Source: an uncultured Clostridia bacterium
GTDB lineage: Bacteria > Bacillota > Clostridia > Oscillospirales > Oscillospiraceae
Length of the DNA stretch: 10,745 nucleotides
Assembly: GCA_945918815.1 (NCBI GenBank)
Contig: CAMEIU010000064.1
Span: 1-10,745 of the forward strand
Direction: 5' to 3'
This document shows positions 6,732 to 10,745 of the stretch, piece by piece; the first letter of the stretch is position 1; each line of letters begins with the position of its first letter. The notes beneath the pieces were generated by a model. It made no database searches. It was not told the DNA's origin and saw nothing but the letters and a program-made list of their open reading frames with translations. Position numbers and translations under genes: made by a program.

Positions 6732-7706
6732 ATGGGTGGGTTTACATTTTGCTGCGGCGACATGGGCCCGGCCATGGAGGCCAAGGGCACTGTCACCAAC
6801 GAAATTCTTGAAATGATCGAAGACGATCCCAGAGTCTGCTACATCAATGCCGACGGCACCAGCCGCGGCGGCAGAGTGCAGAAAATGCAGGAGAAATATC
6901 CTGACCGCGTGCTGGACGTGGGCATTCAGGAGATGAACATGGTCACCATCGCGGCAGGTCTTGCCAAGCAGGGCTTCCTGCCCTATGTGCAGACCTTCGG
7001 CCCGTTCCTCTGCGTCCGCGCGCTGGACCAGATCCACAACGACGTGGCCTACAACGACTATCCCGTTCGCTTGATCGGTACCCATGCAGGCCTTTCCTCC
7101 GGCTACGGCCCCACGCACAACACCATCATCGAATTCGGCGTCATGAATTCTCTGCCCAACATGACCATGGTGGCCCCCTGCGACGCGGAACAGTGCAAAA
7201 AGCTGCTGCGCAAGTCCCTGAGCTATCCCAAGCCCATCTACATCCGCATTCCCAGAGGCGAAGAGCCCCTGGTCTACACGGCGGATTACGAGTATGACTA
7301 TGAGATCGGCAAAGCCAACATCATCCAGGAGGGCACCGACCTCAACATCATCGCCACCGGCATGGGCGTCTACAACGCCGTGCAGGCCGCCCGCCAGCTG
7401 GAGGAGAAGGGCTACAGCGTCGGCGTCATCGACATGCACACCATCAAGCCCATCGACAAGGAAGCCGTGATCAACGCAGCCAAGAAGAGCGGCGCGATCA
7501 TCACCGTGGAGGACCACAACATTCTCGGCGGCCTCGGCAGCATTGTGGCGGACGTTCTGATGGAAGCCGGCGTGTTCGCCCGGCTGAAGAAGATCGGTGT
7601 CCCCGACACCTTCGTGGAATTCGGCTATCCCGAAGAGATCTATCCCTACTACGGTATGGATGCAGCCGGTATCGCCAAGACCGCGTTGGAATTTTTACAG
7701 GTCTGA
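6732..7706 (+). CDS. Split transketolase, C-terminal subunit, with divergent acceptor loop
   Basis: The 324 residues supply the pyrimidine-binding and C-terminal domains that complete the transketolase dimer. Seen: INADGTSRGG (38-47, phosphate-side serine region), DVGIQEMNM (62-70) with the cofactor-activating Glu67, QTFGPF (87-92), THAG (117-120), GPTH (126-129), Arg172 in YIRIPRGEEP, and a C-terminal TVEDHNILGGLGS domain (258-270). Translation is coupled to the N-subunit: GGAGG (6719-6723) lies at the end of that gene and the ATG is three bases past its stop. Odd: the loop that is normally GEDGxTH reads GYGPTH (124-129), losing a residue and both acids, and by my alignment the phosphate-contacting Arg (E. 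coli R358) is Lys18. Acceptor or donor specificity may therefore be unusual. DXS or branched-chain E1 beta roles are possible but less likely given the N-subunit partner. Confidence 0.93.
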   Translation: MGGFTFCCGDMGPAMEAKGTVTNEILEMIEDDPRVCYINADGTSRGGRVQKMQEKYPDRVLDVGIQEMNMVTIAAGLAKQGFLPYVQTFGPFLCVRALDQIHNDVAYNDYPVRLIGTHAGLSSGYGPTHNTIIEFGVMNSLPNMTMVAPCDAEQCKKLLRKSLSYPKPIYIRIPRGEEPLVYTADYEYDYEIGKANIIQEGTDLNIIATGMGVYNAVQAARQLEEKGYSVGVIDMHTIKPIDKEAVINAAKKSGAIITVEDHNILGGLGSIVADVLMEAGVFARLKKIGVPDTFVEFGYPEEIYPYYGMDAAGIAKTALEFLQV

Positions 7707-7717
7707 TGTCATCCGCA

Positions 7718-7750
7718 CCCGCGGCCGGTCCCAACAAAACCGGCCGCGGG
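7718..7750 (+). other. Perfect 12-bp intercistronic hairpin
   Basis: CCCGCGGCCGGT (7718-7729) and its exact reverse complement (7739-7750) enclose a 9-base loop between the transketolase C-subunit and MDR genes. No T run follows, so it is not a standard terminator. It probably protects the 3' end of the upstream message or sets the ratio of the two parts of the operon, and it ends 12 bases before the next ribosome site. Confidence 0.75.
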
Positions 7751-7775
7751 CAAGACGACTGAAAGGAAGGACTTT

Positions 7776-8828
7776 ATGAAACAGCTGTTTGTAACCGCCG
7801 TCCGCGACTTTGAAACCAACACCATGGGCAAAGTCGAGATGCGGGAAATGCCCGTGCCCGAACCCGGCGAAGAAGAGGTCCGCGTCAAGGTCCTCTATTC
7901 CTCCATCTGCGGATCGGACACCCATACGCTGACCGGTCACCTGGGTGAGTTTGAGGAAATGACCAAAGCCATGCTGCCCATGACCTTCGGCCATGAGCTG
8001 TCCGGCGTCATTGATCAGGCCGGTCCCAGGGCGGAGAAGCTGGGCTACCACAAGGGCGACCGGGTGGTCGTCAACTACGCCAGATACTGCCACGCGTGCG
8101 ACGAGTGCCGCAGCGGACATGAGAATCTGTGCCAGAACATGGAGTTCGTTATGAACGGCTTCGCTGAATATGCCGTCTACCATGTCAGCCAGATTTTCAA
8201 GATTCCCGACACCATGGACCTCAAGTGCGCCGCCCTGATCGAGCCGCTGACCATCGCTCTGGCCGTGGCCGAGCAGGCGAAAATCTCCTTCGGCAAACGC
8301 GTCGCCATCATGGGCGCAGGCGGCATCGGCCTGATGCTGGTGCAGCTGGCGCGGCTGGCCGGCGCTTCCACCGTCACGGTCTTCGACCTGGTGGAAGACA
8401 AATGCGAGCTGGCGAAAAAGCTGGGCGCGGACTACGCCTTTGATCCCCGGGAGGAAGGCGCCGTCGACCGGGCCATCGAGGCCGCAGGCGGCAAGTACGA
8501 ATGCGTCATCGAAGGCACCGGCGCAGTTTCCGCAGCAGAGACCGCTCTGAAGCTGTTGGCCAGAAACGGCGACGGCGTGTACTTTGCCATGTACGGCAAG
8601 GACCCGTACCTGAAGGTCAACCTGCACAACGATTTCTACTGGGATCAGAAGCACCTGCACGGCGTGATCATGGGCGCCGGCCTGTTCCCCAAGGCCATTC
8701 GCACCGCACCCCGGCTGAACCTGGACGCCATCATTCAGAAGGAGGTCCCCCTGAGCCGGTACACAGAAGCCTTTGATGCCCTCTATACGAAGAAGTATGC
8801 CAAGATCGTTCTGAAAATGGACGAATAA
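7776..8828 (+). CDS. Zinc-dependent MDR alcohol/polyol dehydrogenase
   Basis: Cytoplasmic medium-chain dehydrogenase of the sorbitol/threonine/idonate dehydrogenase group, 350 residues (typical). Catalytic zinc ligands: Cys45 in SICGSD, His73-Glu74 in FGHE, and Glu156 in ALIEPL. Structural zinc: Cys105, Cys108, Cys111 and Cys119 with the usual spacing (C-x2-C-x2-C-x7-C). Rossmann glycine motif GAGGIG (180-185) and Asp204 after the second strand suggest NAD. It likely oxidises a secondary alcohol of a polyol or sugar acid, or reduces the matching ketone; the exact substrate is unknown. The start is ATG 7776 with AAGGAAGG (7763-7770). Together with the SDR gene it gives a two-dehydrogenase pair like the IdnD/IdnO pair of L-idonate catabolism, a resemblance of type only. 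The 69-base gap before it holds a strong hairpin. Confidence 0.92.
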   Translation: MKQLFVTAVRDFETNTMGKVEMREMPVPEPGEEEVRVKVLYSSICGSDTHTLTGHLGEFEEMTKAMLPMTFGHELSGVIDQAGPRAEKLGYHKGDRVVVNYARYCHACDECRSGHENLCQNMEFVMNGFAEYAVYHVSQIFKIPDTMDLKCAALIEPLTIALAVAEQAKISFGKRVAIMGAGGIGLMLVQLARLAGASTVTVFDLVEDKCELAKKLGADYAFDPREEGAVDRAIEAAGGKYECVIEGTGAVSAAETALKLLARNGDGVYFAMYGKDPYLKVNLHNDFYWDQKHLHGVIMGAGLFPKAIRTAPRLNLDAIIQKEVPLSRYTEAFDALYTKKYAKIVLKMDE

Positions 8829-8893
8829 ACACAACATCCGACAGCAGACGCGGTACCCTCCGGGTCTATCACCACCTGAAAAGAGAAAGGAGC

Positions 8894-10354
8894 ATGATCG
8901 GTTTGCAGATGCAGCCGGTCAGACAAATCATGAGTAATGAAGTAAAGACTCCGCGTGCCTCCACCGAACAGACTTATTATCACGGGAAACAGGCAGTTGC
9001 GAGAAAATTCGCCTTTGCCTCCGGTGAGCTTGTCTACAACCTCCCCTGGATGCTGGTCAGTTCCTACCTGGCATTCTTTATGACCGACGTCGCCATGATC
9101 CCCGCCGCGGCCGTATCCGTTCTGTTCCTGGTCTGCCGCATCTGGGACGCCATCAACGACCCCATGATCGGCTCCCTGGCCGACCGGACCAACACCAAGA
9201 TGGGCCGCTACCGTCCCTGGATGCTGGGCGGCGCCATCGGCCTAATCCCCCTGGTCATCGTTCTGTTCTGGGCCCATCCGAATTGGAGCGTCGGCGCCCG
9301 GACGGCCTATGGCTGCATCATCTACTTCCTCACCGTTATCGCCGGAACCTCCTGGAATATTCCCTTCTCCGCGCTCAACGGCGTTATCTCTCCGTATCCG
9401 CAGGAGCGCGCTTCGTTCTCCAGCTACCGCATCTTCATTTCCTCTCTGGCTTGCTCCCTGGCCACTGCCATCTTCATCCCCCTGGTCACCAACTTCAGCG
9501 GCGCGGAAGGCAACACTGTCCGCGGCTACGCCCTGGCTGCCGTGGTGGTCTGCTGCATGGCCATCCCCTTCGTGTTCACCAGCATCCTTGGCACCAAGGA
9601 AGTCATGAAGGCACCTCCCCAGCAGAAGTTCACCGCCAAGGAAATGATCAACTGCTTCACCAAGAACCCGCCCCTGCTCATTGTCAGCGCGGCCTTCCTG
9701 GTCTACGGCTTCCTGAACTACGGCAGAATGACCGTCGGTATGTATTACTTCACCTATGTCTGGGGTAATGCGAACCTGTTCACCATCTATGCCACCATCA
9801 ACGGCATCGTCTGCGCCGTGGCGGCGTTCTTCAGCGCCCACCTGGTGAAGCTCTGCCGCGGCAAGCGCGGCGCCCTGCTGGTCAGCTACGGCTTCAGCTT
9901 TGTCCTCAATCTGATCCTGTTCTTCCTTGGGCCCAACAACGCCTCCTCCACCCTAGTTCTGATTCTCCTGTTCGCCACCGCCATTTTCAACGGCTTCTGC
10001 ACCGCTCTGCTCTACGGCATGATCGGCGACACCGTCGAATACGGCCAGTGGAAGACCGGCGTCCGGGCCGACGGCCTCTGCTCCTCCGGCACCAGCCTGA
10101 TGCTCAAGCTGGGCGGCGCCATCGCCCCCACCATGCTCGTGGCCCTGCTGGCCGCCAACGGCTATGTGGCCGGCGCAGCGCAGCAGACCTCCGGCGCCCT
10201 GACCACCATGAACGTGGTCATGAACCTGGTGCCCGCCATCCTGGCTGTCATCGGCTTCATCCTGTTCTGGTTCTATAAGCTCGACTCCAAGCTGCACGCC
10301 CAGGTCATCGAGGACCTGAAGGCCCGCGGCGAGTACAACATGGTTGAAGAATAA
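8894..10354 (+). CDS. GPH-family (MelB-like) sugar:cation symporter
   Basis: Inner-membrane secondary transporter of the glycoside-pentoside-hexuronide family in the major facilitator superfamily, up to 486 residues with about 12 hydrophobic segments. Typical family motifs: FASGELVYNLPW (41-52), the cation-site region CRIWDAINDPMIGSLADRT (81-99) with Asp85 and Asp89, GRYRPWML (104-111), and near the C-terminus IGDTVEYGQWKTG followed by LMLKLGGAI with the conserved lysine. Substrates in this family are glycosides, pentosides, hexuronides and related sugars, carried with Na+ or H+. The start is uncertain: AAAGGAG (8886-8892) is only one base from ATG 8894; TTG 8903 is ten bases away, ATG 8909 sixteen, and ATG 8930 opens a typical soluble N-terminal tail. 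As last gene of the operon it most likely imports the substrate of the dehydrogenases and transketolase. Confidence 0.92.
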   Translation: MIGLQMQPVRQIMSNEVKTPRASTEQTYYHGKQAVARKFAFASGELVYNLPWMLVSSYLAFFMTDVAMIPAAAVSVLFLVCRIWDAINDPMIGSLADRTNTKMGRYRPWMLGGAIGLIPLVIVLFWAHPNWSVGARTAYGCIIYFLTVIAGTSWNIPFSALNGVISPYPQERASFSSYRIFISSLACSLATAIFIPLVTNFSGAEGNTVRGYALAAVVVCCMAIPFVFTSILGTKEVMKAPPQQKFTAKEMINCFTKNPPLLIVSAAFLVYGFLNYGRMTVGMYYFTYVWGNANLFTIYATINGIVCAVAAFFSAHLVKLCRGKRGALLVSYGFSFVLNLILFFLGPNNASSTLVLILLFATAIFNGFCTALLYGMIGDTVEYGQWKTGVRADGLCSSGTSLMLKLGGAIAPTMLVALLAANGYVAGAAQQTSGALTTMNVVMNLVPAILAVIGFILFWFYKLDSKLHAQVIEDLKARGEYNMVEE

Positions 10355-10368
10355 TCCACTCCCATCAA

Positions 10369-10409
10369 AAGGCGGAAGGGACCGAAAAACCCCTGATCCC
10401 TTCCGCCTT
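10369..10409 (+). terminator. Operon-end hairpin terminator
   Basis: A perfect 13-bp stem (10369-10381 with 10397-10409) and a 15-base loop lie 14 bases after the transporter stop codon. The following bases, ACACTTTCTCT, are only modestly T-rich, so efficiency may be partial, but position and stem strength fit the end of the operon. Confidence 0.72.
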
Positions 10410-10426
10410 ACACTTTCTCTATATTC

Positions 10427-10465
10427 AAAAAGGGCTGTCTCACCAACGCGGTGAGGCAGCCCCTT
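10427..10465 (-). terminator. Rho-independent terminator of the rubrerythrin gene
   Basis: Read on the minus strand, a stem of about 13 pairs (10462-10450 with 10444-10432, one G-T wobble) with loop GCGTT is followed directly by five T residues (10431-10427). It lies 18 bases after the rubrerythrin stop. With the operon terminator next to it, it insulates two convergent genes. Confidence 0.9.
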
Positions 10466-10482
10466 GCATTTTGCTGTTTCTC

Positions 10483-10745
10483 TTATTTGAAGTACCGCTC
10501 CAGCAGACCCTTCAGGGCGCGGCCGTGGCGGGCCTCGTCGCGGGCCATTTCATGGACGGTGTCATGGATGGCGTCCAGGCCGTTCTTCTTGGCGCAGACG
10601 GCCAGGTCGAACTTGCCCTGGGTGGCGCCGAATTCGCAGTCCACACGCCAGGCCAGGTTGTCCTTGGTGGTGGCCTTCATGTTGGGCTCCAGGTCCTCGC
10701 CCAGCAGCTCGGCGAACTTGGAAGCATGCTCAGCCTCTTCATAGG
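10483..10745 (-). CDS. Rubrerythrin-family peroxidase, 3' fragment (start beyond window)
   Basis: The last 86 residues of a cytoplasmic diiron protein that reduces hydrogen peroxide in anaerobes. The fragment carries two ferritin-like ExxH diiron motifs: EEAEHA at its start (10735-10742 region) and DEARHG near the end, in the helix HDTVHEMARDEARHG. It ends with LLERYFK directly after the last helix, so there is no C-terminal rubredoxin domain. By family knowledge this suits the clostridial reverse-rubrerythrin/NADH peroxidase type, where the rubredoxin part is N-terminal, but that part is outside the window. The frame is open through the window edge; an internal ATG at 10680 is not the true start, because the diiron motif lies upstream of it. 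It converges on the sugar operon and is functionally unrelated, likely part of oxygen-stress defence. Confidence 0.9.
   Translation of the reverse strand, partial: YEEAEHASKFAELLGEDLEPNMKATTKDNLAWRVDCEFGATQGKFDLAVCAKKNGLDAIHDTVHEMARDEARHGRALKGLLERYFK

Noticed and set aside
4960..10354. Assignment of the operon to a named pathway (idonate, apiose, sulfoquinovose or sorbose)
   Set aside because: The dehydrogenase pair and split transketolase resemble parts of several pathways, but no hallmark gene such as a sulfo-sugar enzyme, an apulose kinase or a gluconate kinase is present.
10451..10744. Plus-strand open frame of 97 codons at the right edge
   Set aside because: It is antisense to the rubrerythrin gene, whose diiron motifs are clear, and starts inside that gene's terminator.

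Overview
The window looks like a chromosomal segment of a GC-rich anaerobic Bacillota, most likely an Oscillospiraceae-type gut clostridium (Flavonifractor, Lawsonibacter or Oscillibacter relatives). This is inferred from the K+-dependent membrane pyrophosphatase, the rubrerythrin-type peroxidase fragment, strong AGGAGG-type ribosome binding sites, GC-rich codon use, and a palindromic intergenic repeat of a kind I recall from such genomes. No rRNA, tRNA, CRISPR array or transposase gene was seen.

Layout: (1) 1-1517, the 3' part of hppA, a sodium- or proton-pumping pyrophosphatase; (2) 1588-2469, a PfkB/ribokinase-like sugar kinase; (3) 2494-2768, a 275-bp MITE-like imperfect palindrome with 11-bp perfect terminal inverted repeats and a GC-rich core hairpin; (4) 2808-3671, a TIM-barrel sugar isomerase/epimerase, ending at a strong bidirectional terminator; (5) 3716-4675 on the minus strand, a LysR-type regulator; (6) 4676-4974, a divergent control region with two convincing promoters that share the -10 box TATAGT; (7) 4975-10354, a five-gene operon: SDR dehydrogenase, transketolase N-half, transketolase C-half, zinc-dependent MDR dehydrogenase, and a GPH (MelB-like) sugar/cation symporter, closed by a perfect 13-bp hairpin; (8) 10483-10745 on the minus strand, the 3' end of a rubrerythrin-type peroxidase gene with its own terminator.

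Together the operon and its LysR regulator look like a self-contained import and catabolism module for a sugar, polyol or sugar acid. The symporter would bring the substrate in, the two dehydrogenases (both with an Asp that favours NAD over NADP) would interconvert alcohol and carbonyl groups, and the split transketolase would move or release a two-carbon ketol unit. The kinase and epimerase just upstream may feed the same route or a separate one. The transketolase lacks the conserved Glu-Asp pair of its acceptor-binding loop (Gly-Tyr with one residue deleted), so its substrate may differ from ordinary pentose phosphates. This is the best candidate for an undescribed system here. The substrate cannot be named from sequence alone.
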